Shown here piece by piece: positions 46,089 to 58,266 of a DNA stretch of 64,000 nucleotides. The position numbers and the translations under genes were made by a program. The first letter of the stretch is position 1. Each line of letters begins with the position of its first letter. The stretch covers positions 46,063,036-46,127,035 of the forward strand of contig NC_081829.1 in the NCBI RefSeq assembly GCF_030867095.1. The letters run 5' to 3'. This stretch comes from Alligator mississippiensis. Its lineage: Eukaryota; Chordata; Crocodylia; Alligatoridae. The notes beneath the pieces were generated by a model. That model searched no databases, was not told the origin of the DNA, and saw only the letters and a list, made by a program, of their open reading frames with translations.

Positions 46089-47745
46089 GGATCATAGGAA
46101 AGTAGGTCTGAAAGGGACCTCACAAGGTCATTCAGTCGAGCCCCCTACTCAAAGCAGGATCACTCCTGACTAAACCTGTTCAACTTGCTCTTCAAAATTT
46201 CTAAGGATGGAGATTCCACAGTTTCTTTAGATAGCCTGTTCCAGTGCTTGAGCACCCACATAGTCAAAAGTTCCTCCTAATCTCCAGCCTAAATTTCCCT
46301 TGCTGTAGCTTGAGGGCATTGCTCCTAGCCCTGTCCCCCTGCAGCCACAGAGAAAACACCATCTCTATCTTCTCCATAAATTTTCCTTCATGTGTCTGAA
46401 GATATTATCAAATCCCCACTCAGTCTGTTCTTTTCCAGACTAATTGTCCTAGTTCTTTCAGCCTTTCCTCTTTAAGTCTTGCTTCCTAGGCTTCTAATCA
46501 TTTTTGTTGCTCTACACTGGCCTCTTTCAAAACTGTTCATATCCTTCTTGAAGTGTGGGGTCCATATCTGCACACAGTTCTCCAAGTGAGGCACCATCAG
46601 TGCTGAATGGTGTAGGGGAATCTCTTCCCTTGATTTGAAAGTGACACTCAGTATGCTGTTGGGCCACTAGTGCTGAAGAGAGTGGACTTTTCTTCATTTG
46701 GAAAAGATGTTTCTGTTAATACAGCCCAGTGCGCAAAAAAACCCCCAAAAGAGTAAATTTTGAGCTCATACTCTGCTTATGGTCTACTGTAACCCCCCAG
46801 GATGCAGTATTGCATCCTAGCCAGTCTGTGTTTGTACATGTAGAAATTCTGTCCTGAGTACAGGACTTCATACTTGTTCATGTTGAATCTCATCTGATTG
46901 ACTATGGACCATTTTTCCAGTCTGTCCAGGGCATTCTGGACATTAGCCCTGCCCTTCAGAGTGTTTGCAACTCTCATCCAACTTGGCATCATCCATGTAT
47001 TTCCTATGTGTGCACTCTTTCCCATCATCCAAATCATTTATGAAGATGTTAAATGATATCAGACCCAGGAGAGACTTCTGGTAAACCCCACTTGCTACTT
47101 CCTGCCAACTAGACATGGAGCCACTGCTTACTCATTGGGCATGATGATCCAACCAGTTTTGTATTCACTGTATAGTACTTTCATCTAGTCTGTATTTCCT
47201 TAGCTTGTTAATGAAAATGTCATGGGAGAGAGTGTCAAAAACTTTGCTAAAGTCAAGGTATATCGCATCTACAGGCCCCCATCCATAGAATCTGTCACCT
47301 TAATCATAGAAGGAAGTCAGGTTTGTCAGACATGACCTGCTGGTGGTGAATCCATGCTGATTGTTCCTGATCACTTTGTTCTCCTCTAGGTGCTGTACAA
47401 CAGATTCCTTGAGGACCTGCTCCCTGACCTTTTCTAGGAACAAGGTCAGACTGCAGATCCTCCTCCTTCCCTTTCTTAAAGATGGGCACTATATTTGCCC
47501 CTTTCTGATCACCCAGGACCTCACTCAACCTGCATGAGTTGTCAGAGAGGATAGCCAATGGCTCTGAAATTCCCTCAGCCAGTTTCTTCAGTACCCTTGG
47601 GTTCATATCATCCAGCTTTGCCAACTTGAAAGTGTCTCCTGAGTAATCTCTAACTTGTTCTACTGCTCTAGCTTGTTTGTCTACTTCCCTATCTCTGCTT
47701 CCAGCTGCACTTGTCTTTTGGTAGATGCCCATATTGCCTTACAGC
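46089..47745 (-). mobile_element. CR1 LINE, decayed, minus strand
   Basis: Read on the minus strand it runs from RT codons (47630-47490: NPRVLKKLAEGISEPLAI, then ANIVPIFKKGK) through later RT codons (47037-46780 region) to the 3' UTR, ending GGTCCCTTTCAGACC and TTTCCTATGATCC at 46089. Many frame changes; 5'-truncated. About 25 bases resembling a CR1 3' tail in opposite orientation abut its 5' end. Confidence 0.9.
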
Positions 47746-47763
47746 CCTACTTTCCTATGATCC
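47746..47763 (+). repeat. Inverted copy of the CR1 tail at the CR1 5' boundary
   Basis: CCTACTTTCCTATGATCC, the exact reverse complement of GGATCATAGGAAAGTAGG at 46089-46106. Confidence 0.9.
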
Positions 47764-50700
47764 TGATATATAGGAGGATAGTATCCAGAATTTTCCAGTT
47801 CAGAATTTTGCCATTTGGATTTCTCACACATTTCCTTCTGGTGCAAGTGTAAGACACTAGTGAGAAGAAACAAAGTGAGAGTTACAATAGTATCAATACC
47901 CCATCTTTTCACAAGTAAGCTCAGTTCTGGGAGGGAGATTGGTTTGCATTTGTACATGGAAGACTCAACAGACCACATTTCATAAGAAATTATTCTTAGA
48001 GTAGAGGTGACTGTCACTTTCACTCCCATGTGTTAATGTCCGTTTCAAAACCTCACAGAAAACATTTCGTATTTTTGTTGTTGTTGACTGTTTTGTTCGT
48101 TTACCCCCATTATATTTAGAATTGTAAGATTTGCTTCAGAGGACTAACTTTAATTTCCTCCTAGATCAAAGTATGTATTAAAATAGTAGAATGTCAGTTT
48201 CTGTTGTTCATCCAAACACTGTCTTTTTAATTATGAAAAACAGCATTTCTTGTAGCAGAGAATGTATACTGCAGTGAAATGGGCTTCAACTGGTTGCTTA
48301 TATGAAGCTTTGTCTTTTGACTTGCTCTTGGCTTCTGTCCTGTAACTCCACATCTGTAAGTGACTCATAACAAGTAGGACCATCAAAAAAAGAAGTACGT
48401 TCTTATCCAAATCCTGTAGGGTTTTTGCCTAAACTTTTAAAGCCTTGCTACATTCTTCTCCCCTGATGATGAATCATTGATTATGTATACACATGCTTTA
48501 TAACAAAGAAGAAATAGTTATATTTTGGGAGAGGTTTGAACTTCAAACCAAATGGAAAGAAAATACTCCATGTCATCAGTCTATGGAGGATAGTGTTTTA
48601 GTGTGCTTGGCAGTTAGAATAAAAATTCTTCATCTCGTCTCAAGGCCCTCCCCATCCCCACTTCCCCAGGGATTTGTAGAATTATGCATCTTCACTTGTA
48701 AACACAAGATGTCTTTTTTTAAAATTCAGTTTTGTTTGGTTTTCTTAAGGCCCACAGGTAATGGATCCTTCAGCTGGGGACCATGACCAGACTTGTTAGT
48801 CACTGGTGGGAGAGGCAGGGCCTATGTCCTGAAATATCTTCCACTGTTGTTTGCCTCCTGCAATCAATGACCCTCGGACCTCTGTGCTGTATAGTTTCTC
48901 TTGTACTTGTTTTTTTTCTTTCTTTTTTTTTCTTTTCCTTTTTTCTCTCTCCTCTTGCCTCTTCCTTTTTTCCCCTGTTTTCTGTTTTCTTTCTCATTTT
49001 CTTTCTCTCTTTGAAGAAAGTGTCAACCATTATATCTATTTTTTTAGGCTCAGTAACACCTCTCATGTCTCAGGTATGTGCATTAGGCTTTTGCGGAGAT
49101 TGTACCCTCAGTTCTGCTTTCCCTCTGAAGCTTTTGGGAATGCTGGGCTTCCTGCAGCACAAATTTTTATGGCAGCACAAAGCCAAGAGATCCATACCTT
49201 CTGTTACACTACAGATGCTCAAATTTGTGGCTGTGACAGAAGATAGTAAGAAATTGGGCCACTTTATTGTGGACCGTACCTGTTTCCTTATGCTGGGAGT
49301 GCTCAGGTGGCAGAGGCTGGCCTGGACATTGCACACCCCAGGAATTTCTGTGCAGGATCAGCCCCCTCGAGCCTCTGGAGTACCTGCATCACTTTCCCTT
49401 CTTTCCCAGGGACATGTCTGGGTAAATGGGGAAAGTCAGGACTTTGGGGTACACTTCTGGCACCAGTCCAGAGCACAGGCTGCAAACATGGTGGGGTGAC
49501 TGTCCCCCTCACTCCCTACGAGAGTTCCTCCCCCTCCATATTTGCATACGTGCAAGGAGAAATCCTTTGCTGGGGGATTTTATCACGTGCGCTTGCAGAT
49601 GTGAAGGTGGGATCCCACCTTCACAAGTTTTCCCCCTCCCCTCTCTCTGCTTGCAGGCACACATGGGATACCTCTAATTTCCAACATAGGGTGAGGAAGG
49701 GGGGCACACAACTGCAAGTGGGGGTTTCCCCTTGCTTGCAGGTATGTCAGGGCATGGCAACCAACACACTGCAACACAGCTAATCATGCTCCACTGAAGA
49801 GATCTGTTTTCAGCTTTTGTTTCCGACTTCGTTCTCATATGGAACAGCTTTTCAAGGAATTTAATTGTCTCTTTTTCCATGTCACAGGCAAATCTGAGTG
49901 GGATTATTTTTGCCTTGTGGACTAGAAAGGAGCCAGGCAAGATATGAGAAGCCAGCATTGTTAGGTTAGATACAAGGCTAGTCCAGTTGATTTACCTTGT
50001 ACTCTCCCTTCTCAGGCAGAAAAAGCAGCAGCAGCTGAGTCATGTGGGCAGCGTGGGTGGCAAGGGAAACCAGGTGGGTGGGGACAAGGGATAGGGGAAA
50101 GCCTCTGCATGCATGGCTTCCAATCCCTCTAGTTTCCCTTCACTCCCTTATCACTTACCTGAGCAGCAGGGATGGCAGTTTAAAGATCAGAGGAGTCAGA
50201 AGTAGTTAATCCAAGGCAAAGTGTACAGACATTCAGTGTCTTGAAAGAAACTGTCCTGGGAGTGATTTAACCTTGGCTGTTGGTTGGTTATTTTTCTGCT
50301 AGAACAGCTGTTTTTTGCCTTGGGAGAAAAATCCAGAGCTTCTGTATACTTTGGCTTCTACTGGGAGGATGGTGATTCTCCTGGTAGAAACTGAACATCT
50401 GTACATGACCTCTATTCCCTAGGTCCTGTGCCAGCTGCTATGCTCCTGACCTGAGCAGGTCAGATGTAATCTTTTTTTCCCCTGCCTCTCCTTATGATAC
50501 TAGAGATGAAAAACACTGTGGACCTCATTGTTTCAGGGAGTATTGCTTCCAGGTCCACCCCGCCAACTGATCTCATTTCCAGCTTGGAAATGCAGTGGCA
50601 AAGCCATTCAGGAGGCATTTTATACACGTTTCCTTCCAAACCAGAAGCAACATAGCTGTGTGTATGTGTTGCTACTCTGAGGCTAATTAGTTCTGCTGCT

Positions 50701-52259
50701 TTTAGTAGATCCAGATACCATTACAGTTCCTGTCCCCAACTTCAGAAGTTACCTGATTGGAAATTACTTCAAATGAGGCCCAGTGTTTTAAATCACTTTA
50801 AGACCAGCAGTCCTCACAACTGTCATGCTATTTTTTTCCAAAATCAAATTCAAGAAATGTTCTTGCTCCTGCTGCACACAAGTTCAGCGCTTAGGAACAC
50901 TGTTGATCTTAAGACTGAGCAGTCATGCCTTTACTGAGATCTGCGTAGACTGCGACATAATCATTGATACACACATTCGTTAATATTCATTCACGGGTTA
51001 TCCAGTCTTCAGCTATTGCCATTTTTGTCCAGTGGTTTCTACGAGGCCTTACTGTGCAAAAGATGAACATTCCTCTCTCTTCCATATTAAGGAGTGAGCC
51101 ACCTTCTTATCATGGAGAGAGACTGCTGTGAAAATTTCATTTATGATGGCTGTGTTGACGTGAATATGATGCAAAATAAATAAGTGTAGATAATTTTTTT
51201 TTAACATTTCTTCAACTAATTTATTTCTTCAACTAATAATTTCTTCAACTTTCTTCAGTTTAGGCTAGTCTTGGAAGCTAATGGCTCTTATAGGAGAGAG
51301 ATTATGATTGCCATCCAGAGATTTTAGAGGATTTTTTATTAATGAGGAGAAGCTTTCCCATGCCTCCCCTACTCCCCAAGTGCTATATCCCATTTGAAAT
51401 GGTTGGAGCTTCTGAAATGATATTACCGAGCCTCTTGTACTGTGCCCTTCTCTCTCACGCATTCCTAGCTTTCTTGGGTATGTTCAGCAGGAGCAGCTTT
51501 CATATCCTACTCTTAGACATTTGAAGTTAATAAGATTACTGTAAGATTTATGTTCAAACACATGATATACTCCAGTTGCTGCTTCTTTTATTGCTTTCCT
51601 TTCCTGTCTCTCTTCCTTTTTTTAACCTTACTTATATTACATTCCCCTTCAAAATCCACCAAAATAATCCTCTGAAACCTCAGTCTATATGCATATAAGG
51701 TTTAAAATCCAAAACCATGTGTCAGTCATTGACTAGATCTATGTGCTTATAGGTTGTATTTCTTTCCCCAATTCTTCACTGGTGCTACCAGTATATAAGC
51801 AATGTTAATATTAAAGTGAAAGTATTTTATATGTATTGAAAACTAAATTCCAGGTGATAAGGAAAAGTCTTGATCTTCCACCAGTCAAACAACCCTTTTT
51901 CTGTTATTGTCTTGTATGCTACCACTGGGATTTATTCTCTTTACTTTTACTGCCCTTCAGACTGTTTTTATTTTTTACTGTTTTCTTCTTCCTTTTTTTT
52001 TTCTTTTTTTAAGGAACTTAAGGTGACTTTGTCTGACTCTTAACTAATAGTGTTCTTACTTACAGCTATTGCAAGTTTCAGATTATCTTTTATTTCACTG
52101 AAATAACTAATATTAGATGGCTTAGAGCAAAAGTTGGTTGTTTCTTTGCCAGATAAATACCATTGGCTTCATATTGGCCTCTTAAGGGCAACCACAGTGA
52201 TCAGTTGGAGCAGTTCCCATACCAGGTGAAATAAATAAGCTAGGACCTCAGTTTGGAAG
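47764..52259. other. Gene-free intron sequence with low-complexity tracts
   Basis: Contains a C/T-only-like stretch at about 48905-49015, a GC-richer part at 49270-49780 with a 26-bp perfect palindrome at 49600-49625, and otherwise ordinary AT-rich sequence. The longest open frame here (48783-49499) runs through the pyrimidine tract and shows no protein signature. Confidence 0.5.
49600..49625. repeat. Perfect 26-bp palindrome
   Basis: Centred on GGGATCCC, with arms TGTGAAGGTG and CACCTTCACA. It is in a GC-rich stretch where CTTGCAG recurs at 49592, 49650 and 49735, suggesting the middle of a palindromic MITE. Confidence 0.85.
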
Positions 52260-52725
52260 TGGGCAGATATGATAGAGGTCTATAAAATCATGAAGGGCAT
52301 AGACCAAGTGAACAGAGAACTGTTGTTCATCGAGGCCTAGAATACTAGAACTAGAGGGCACTCACTAAAATTAGTCAGCAATGGGTTTAAAACTAGCAAG
52401 AGAGAGTACTTTTTTAATGAAATGCATAATTAACTTGTGGAATTCATTGCAGATAGTATAGTCAAGTTCAGATCTATCAATAAATGATAGATTTATTAAT
52501 AGCTATTGAACAGAATGATTAGGGAGTTTTCTTCTGGCATCTCTAACTCAATAAATGGTGGATACCCAGGAAGGTATTAAATAAAGAATAAAATCACTCT
52601 AGAGATCTGGTTCACTGCTCTTTTTGTATAGCATCCACTTCTGCCATTGTCAGAGTTGGGGTACTGGTTTAGATGGACAGTTGGCCTGACCTAGTATGGC
52701 ACTTGTCTTATCTTCTGATGTACCT
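52260..52725 (+). repeat. L3/CR1-like LINE 3' fragment
   Basis: GGGCAGATATGATAGAGGTC, TATAAAATCATGAAGGGC and the later TTGGCCTGACCTAGTATGGC are words of the 3' end of L3-type CR1 elements. 5'-truncated, decayed. Confidence 0.7.
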
Positions 52726-53630
52726 ATTCAGCACAAATAGAAAATAATTCTAAAGCCAATGTCTTCAAAACCATATTTAGGCACATATTAAAACAGAACA
52801 TACAAGAGACACTTGAGCATTATCAGGAACATTCAATAAACTTAAACATTAGGTAGAGCAAACAGGGTGTTAGGAGAAGTACCCAGAGAGACGCATCAGA
52901 GGTCTGTTCTTTTATCATGGGAAGAATGTACAACTCATAACTATAACTACAAGTGCCTTGTTTTTAAAATATTTTTCCCTTTTACATCCCCACATTCTTA
53001 TGAGAAAAGCCAGTTTTATCAAGGTCAGTAGAACACACTTTTGGTTTATGTGCTTTGTTTTTCTTTAAGAAATTTCTTTCAACGTTAACATACACCTTAT
53101 CCTTTTAGACCTAAGTACTGCTACCAAAAGATGAGAAATAAACTTTCAGCTATTCAAAAAATAGTCTTCTGTTCATCTTCCCTTTCTTTTCTTTTTCAAT
53201 AGGAAAGCCTAGGAGTACAGGTATTTAATTGGGTCTGTTTGAGTTATTGAAAAGCTGATTTCAAGATAGGGGCATCTTCTGGATGTGTGACAAAAAAGTG
53301 CATATACACAGTGGTAAAGCTTATTCAAGTTCTTGCAGTATCCTTCATTTTTTAATAAGGAAATATCCTTGGAATAAGGAATTGTTAATATCGGAACAAA
53401 CTCTTCAGTTGTGACTATTCCACATCTTACCTTATGCAAGCATATGTCTTGCGCCAGAACTGTTTCCCCTTGCAGAGACTTTTTTTTTTTTATCAGAAGT
53501 GCGGAGAAGGCTTGCTGTTGCCTGACAAAATAGATCCACTGCTCATGAGACTTTTCTTTGAAGTGTTTCTTATTTACACTTACTTTCCATGTAGAAATTG
53601 AACTACGGCATCTGAAAATTGGGATCTTAC
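52726..53630. other. Gene-free intron sequence
   Basis: AT-rich; no recognised feature. Confidence 0.55.
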
Positions 53631-53712
53631 TTTGTGTGTGTGCATGCGCACGTGTGTGTATATGTGCATATATATACACACACGTGTGTGTGTGTATGTA
53701 TGTATGTGTGTG
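53631..53712 (+). repeat. (TG)n/(TA)n microsatellite
   Basis: Compound TG, TATG and CACA repeat of about 80 bases. Open frames crossing it on both strands are artefacts. Confidence 0.9.
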
Positions 53713-53861
53713 ACTAATGCAAAGCCCTATCCTGCAAAGATGTATTGTTGTGCTAATTCTATATACTCTGAGCAGCCTCATGGACTATGTGTTGCTAAAA
53801 AGGTCAGCTTGGATGTTGCCTTTGCAGTAATTGGGATCTATATCAGTAGTCACATATTGCA

Positions 53862-54390
53862 AGATTTGATGTGTGCCACAGGGAAGGGCAACAAGGTTGA
53901 TTAGTGGAAGGAAGGGATTCCATATGAAGAGAGACTAAAGGGTGCCTGTAGACATGCTCCAGTGTGCTGTACTTTAATTGAGTTTTTTGGAGCGTGTACT
54001 AATTTAGCACGCTCCTGCAACGTTGGCATCTTGTGTATTCAGTGACCCAGTGCTTCAGAATAGCAGCAGGAGTGCTTTAACTGAAGCTCATTGAACAAAC
54101 GTTAGTTAAAGCACCCTTGCTGCCATTTTGAAGCATGGGATGCTGAATACAGGGAAAGCTGCGGGCTCTTTAATTAATTAGAGTGGCTCCTGAGAGCTCT
54201 AATTAAAGCGTGCCTCCCCCTCACACCCTTAGAGCACATGTAAAGATACCCAAAGAGCCTAGCCCTGTTCAGTTTAGAAAAAAGATATTTGAGGGAAGTC
54301 ATGATAAAGGCTTACAAAATACTAAACGGAAAAGAGAAAGTAAATAGGGATTTATTATTTACTCTCTCTCAAAATATAAGGAATGGGGGT
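53862..54390 (+). repeat. L3/CR1-like LINE fragment interrupted by a MITE
   Basis: GGGCAACAAGGTTGATTAG and CCATATGAAGAGAGACTAAA lead to the insertion point. The LINE then resumes at 54252 with AAAGAGCCTAGCCCTGTTCA and GTTTAGAAAAAAGATATTTG, the L3-type order. Confidence 0.75.
53940..54251. mobile_element. Palindromic MITE with 3-bp duplication, copy 1
   Basis: Starts GGGTGCCTGTAGACATGC and ends GCACATGTAAAGATACCC (reverse complement GGGTATCTTTACATGTGC). It is flanked by AAA on both sides (53937-53939 and 54252-54254), and removing it restores continuous LINE sequence. The centre is a large hairpin (GTGCTTTAACTGAAGC against GTTAGTTAAAGCAC). The 3-bp duplication and GGG ends suggest PIF/Harbinger (inference). 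Confidence 0.82.
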
Positions 54391-55470
54391 TACAAAATGA
54401 AGTTAGATGGTTGGATGAATGGACAGTAAGGTGGACAGAAAACTGTCTGGATCATAGGCCTCGGAGGATGGTATTTAATGGGTCGATGTCTAGTTGGCAG
54501 CTGGTATCAAGTGGAGAGAGCCCCAGGGGTTGGTCCTGGGGTTGGTTTTATTCAATATTTTCATCAGTGACCTGGAAGATGGCATAGAGTGCACCATCAG
54601 CAAGTTTGCAGATGACACCAACCTGTGGGGAATAGTAGATATACTGGAGGGTAGGGAGACCTTGACAAATTGGAGGATTGGGCAAAAGAAATCTCATGAG
54701 GTTCAATAAGGAGAAGAGCAACACCCTGCACTTAGGAAGGAACAATCCCATGCACCAGTACAGGCTGGGGACTGACTGGCTAGGCAGCAGCTCTACAAAA
54801 AATGACCTGGGGGTTACAGTGGACAATAAGCTATGAGCCAACAATGTACCCTTGTTGTTAAGTAGGCTAATGGCATACTGGGATGCATTGGTAGGAGTGT
54901 TGCCACTAGATCAAAGGAAGTGATTCTTTCCCTATATTTGGCACTGGTGAGGCACATCCTGGAATACTGTATCTAGTTTTCTTCCCCCACCCCCCACTGC
55001 AGAACAGAGGCAGAGACATTGGAGAGAGTTCAGGGGAGGACAATGAAAATAGTGAGGGGGCTGGGACACATGACTTCTGAGGAGAAGCTGAGCGAACTGG
55101 GCTTATTTAGTCTAGAGTGGAGGAGACTGAGAGGGGATTGAATAGCAGTCTTCAACTACCTGAAGGGGAGTTCCAAAGAGGATGGAGCTAGACTATTCTC
55201 AGTCCTAGCAGATGACAGAACCAATGGTCTCAAGTTGCAGCAAGTTGGTTAGATATTAGGAAAAATTTTCACTAGGAGGGTAATAAAACACTGGAACAGG
55301 TTACTTGGAGAGGTTGTGGAATCTCCATCCTTAGAGGTTTTAACACCTGGCTAGACAAAGCCTTGGCTGGGATGATATAGTTGGGGCTGGTCCTGCTTTG
55401 AGCAGGGGGTTAAACTAGATGACCTCTTGAGGTCCCTTCCAACCCTAATTTTCTATGATTCTAAGAGGGA
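54391..55470 (+). mobile_element. CR1 LINE, decayed, 3' part
   Basis: Contains RT wording ([20 protein letters not shown], then DDTNLWG at about 54550-54630) and later CCTGAAGGGGAGTTCC. It ends in the CR1 3' UTR (GGGGGTTAAACTAGATGACC; CCTTCCAACCCTAATTTTCT; ATGATTCTA). Multiple stops and shifts. The 5' boundary against the L3-like piece is blurred. Confidence 0.88.
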
Positions 55471-56790
55471 CCTATGGTCTGACCTAGTTTGCCGGCTGCA
55501 ACCCCGCCCCCCCGACAGCTGCCAACTCCCTCGCCTCCCCCCCCCCCCAGTGGGATGCTCCACTGCCCCACCAGTCTGAGTCCACCAGTCACACTTAAAA
55601 TATTGATTTACAATACTCAAAATAAGAGTACATAGTATATTGAGTTTCTGACTTCCATTTTGAGTATTTTAGGTCCATACATTTAACAGGGAAGGAAACT
55701 AATTTAATTTCTCCAAAATAAATATAGTGCAGAAAGCAGCTGAGAAAATAGAACTGCTTAAAAAACTGAACATAAAAGCAGAGTTAAAGTAGAATATCAA
55801 ATATATCTTCAACAAGAAAATTATATCCCTTATGACAAACAATTCTGGTAATCCTGTATAAAGTACTGAAGCATAGTAAATATAATTGTACTAGCCAATT
55901 GCCTGGGGGCAGAGCCCCATGTTGTTCCCCGTCTATCCGGGTCCGCTCCCCCCTTCACTCCTGCCACTTGTGGTCCAGGCCCACATCCCCCTTCCCTGCC
56001 TTGGCGGGGGGGGGGGGGGGAGGGGCAGAGCGAGTCTCGGCCTAATGCAGAAGGTGTGGGGGAGGACTGGGCCCGAGGGTAGGGAGAAGCCAGCTCACTG
56101 TGGCGGGGAAGAGGTGGGGAAGTAGTGGGCCTAGGCAAACACGGCTGTGGCGAGGGAAAGGAGGAGTTGGGTGGGAGAGGCCCGTTCCTTCCCTCTCCCT
56201 GCTGCCGCTGTGGCGGGTTAAGCCTGCTGCTTCCCCCCCCCCCCCCACGGCAGGCCCACTCCTCTTCCCCCCCCCACAGGGCCCAGGCTTACTCCTCCCC
56301 TCCCCTCCCCTCCCCTCCCCTCTCCTTTCCTCCACTGCTGTGTCGGCCTGGGCCTACTCTTTGCCCTCAGCACCATGGTGTACTTGCTGTTTCCTCCCGC
56401 TGCCACCGCAATGGCCCTGCAGGCAGTGATGACAGAAGTGGGGAGGGGTGGGCTGATGACAGGGCCGGTGGCTTCATCCCGACTCAGCTGCCGCCTCCAA
56501 GGGGGGGGGGGAGGGGCAAGGCACGCCTCCGGTGGTCTCACTCCCCTCTCCGCTCCATCATCGCTGCCCACAGGGAGCAGGGCAGGGGGGTTGAGGCCTT
56601 GCACCCCATTCTATCTGTTCCATTGCTGCTGGCACTGCCTCTGTCCCCTGTGTCCCTGTCATCATGGCAGCACTCCACTGTGCCACCACCTCCGTCCCAA
56701 CACTGTTCACACTCTGATTGGTAGTTTTAGTCAGCCAATCAGAGTGCAAATAAAGCATTATGGACAGACAGGCAGATAGACTAAGGATTT
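55471..56790. other. GC-rich low-complexity block
   Basis: C and G tracts (about 55535-55548, 56007-56019, 56233-56247, 56502-56512), a CCCCT tandem at about 56296-56325, and alternating purine/pyrimidine bias. Open frames of 100-200 codons on both strands come from this bias. The right edge, with GCCAATCAGAGTGCAAATAA and GACAGACAGGCAGATAGAC, resembles the end of a widespread reptile repeat, not named with certainty. Confidence 0.5.
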
Positions 56791-56935
56791 TATAATTTTA
56801 GAGTTGAAATCTGTTCACCTTTTTATTAAAACTAAGTAGGAATAAGCTTTGGATTATGTTTTACAGTAGACAAAAGTTTATTGCCTTAAAAGCCCTGTTT
56901 GTGAATTGTCTGACAATGTAGAAAATAGTATCTAA

Positions 56936-57195
56936 GGGCATCTATACTTGTATGCCAGGTGGAGGGGGGGGGGGGGGGGCGCACTTTAAGTAGAGCAGGT
57001 TTGAGAGCTGCAGCATCGCATGTACTCAGTGTCCTGCGCTTCAAAATGGCGGTAGGGGTGCTTTAACTAAAGCTTGTTCGATGAGCTTTAGTTAAAATGC
57101 CCCCATTGCTGTTTTGAAATGTGAGAATGCTGAATACATGTGATGTGGAAGTTGCTGGAGCATGTTAATTACCAGGCTCCAGCAGACTTGCAATA
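56936..57195. mobile_element. Palindromic MITE, copy 2
   Basis: Shares with 53940-54251 the GGGYRYCT start, TTCAAAATGGCGGTAGGGGT and the central hairpin (GCTTTAACTAAAGCTTG against GAGCTTTAGTTAAA). Its right end is less well preserved. Includes a G tract at about 56966-56979. Confidence 0.7.
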
Positions 57196-58121
57196 GGCTC
57201 AATCGAGCAGAACTCTGTCACATGTATAGGTTCCCTAAATGTTTTTACTTGCAGAAAAAATCTGATTCTGCTTTTGCAAACTACAAATCTTCCTGGGTAA
57301 AAAATTATTACCAGAAGCTAAATTTTTTTCAGAACTTAAAAACTTTATTACAGATAAATATTGATTTACTTGTATGTAAATTAATTCAATATTCTCAACA
57401 AACTTATTTTAAAAAGCAAAGCGGTATATTATTTAAAGGTGCATATTTATAATCAAGAAATTTTAACAGCTCTTCTACAGCCTATGTTGCTGGAAATACA
57501 TCAGTCTTAATACCAAGTATACAATACATTTTACATATGGTTATAGGCCTGAGCAGGACAACAGTTTTTTGTTTTGTTTTGTTTTAGATAAGCTTGTAAA
57601 TATCCAGAACTTAGAGATGCACTCCAACCACAGTTCAGATACTCTACTTTACTTCTTCCTTCTAAGTAGCCCTGTGAACTGTTGTCTTTGGAAGGTTTGA
57701 GACTTGTTTGTTTCATCTTTTAATTGGGTACATCTACTTTTTATGGTGTTTCATGGCCCCATAACTTATCTTACTATTCAGTTAGTTTGCCATTTTAAAA
57801 TGTGGTCAACATCACTGAATGCACTTTGGGGAAAAATGGAGGCTCAGAATTAATTCTAGAGAAAAGTTACTGTATTTTAAAAATCATATTTTTCTACTTG
57901 AGTTTTTGTCTGATTTTGTTCTATTCTTTATTACAGAAAGAGTAAACTAAGCAGGATGGGTCAGCAAAATTAATACTTAGAGTACATAGACAAGTATGTT
58001 TTGCACTTTTCATGTACCAGTGGACATGGGGGGAAAAATTATAGAAATCAGCTTGATGCATCTTTCTGTTTGTCAGTGTTTATAACTTAGTATAACTGTT
58101 TCATCTATTGATATTTCATGC
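57196..58121. other. Gene-free intron sequence
   Basis: AT-rich; no recognised feature. Confidence 0.6.
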
Positions 58122-58266
58122 CAGTGGTTCTGAACCCTTTTAGCCTCAAGGCACCCTTCCATACCTGTGTTCTGAAGTTTATAGCATCCCAGTCACTGAG
58201 CTATAATTTAAATTCAGAAAAAGATATGGAAGGGTGCTTTGAGGCTAGAAATGTTAAGAACCTCTG
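58122..58266. mobile_element. Foldback hAT-type MITE
   Basis: The left arm CAGTGGTTCTGAACCC... and the reverse complement of the right arm CAGAGGTTCTTAACAT... pair for about 40 bases including TAGCCTCAAGGCACCCTTCC, so almost the whole element is a hairpin. No clear target duplication. Confidence 0.8.

Noticed and set aside
48783..49499. 238-codon open frame
   Set aside because: Its middle is a translated pyrimidine tract (Phe/Leu/Ser run) and no family is recognisable.
53209..53781. 190-codon minus-strand frame with His/Thr-rich run
   Set aside because: It crosses a TG microsatellite; the His/Thr/Tyr repeat is the translated satellite.
55830..56779. Pro-rich frames of 100-200 codons on both strands
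   Set aside because: Low-complexity C/G tracts.
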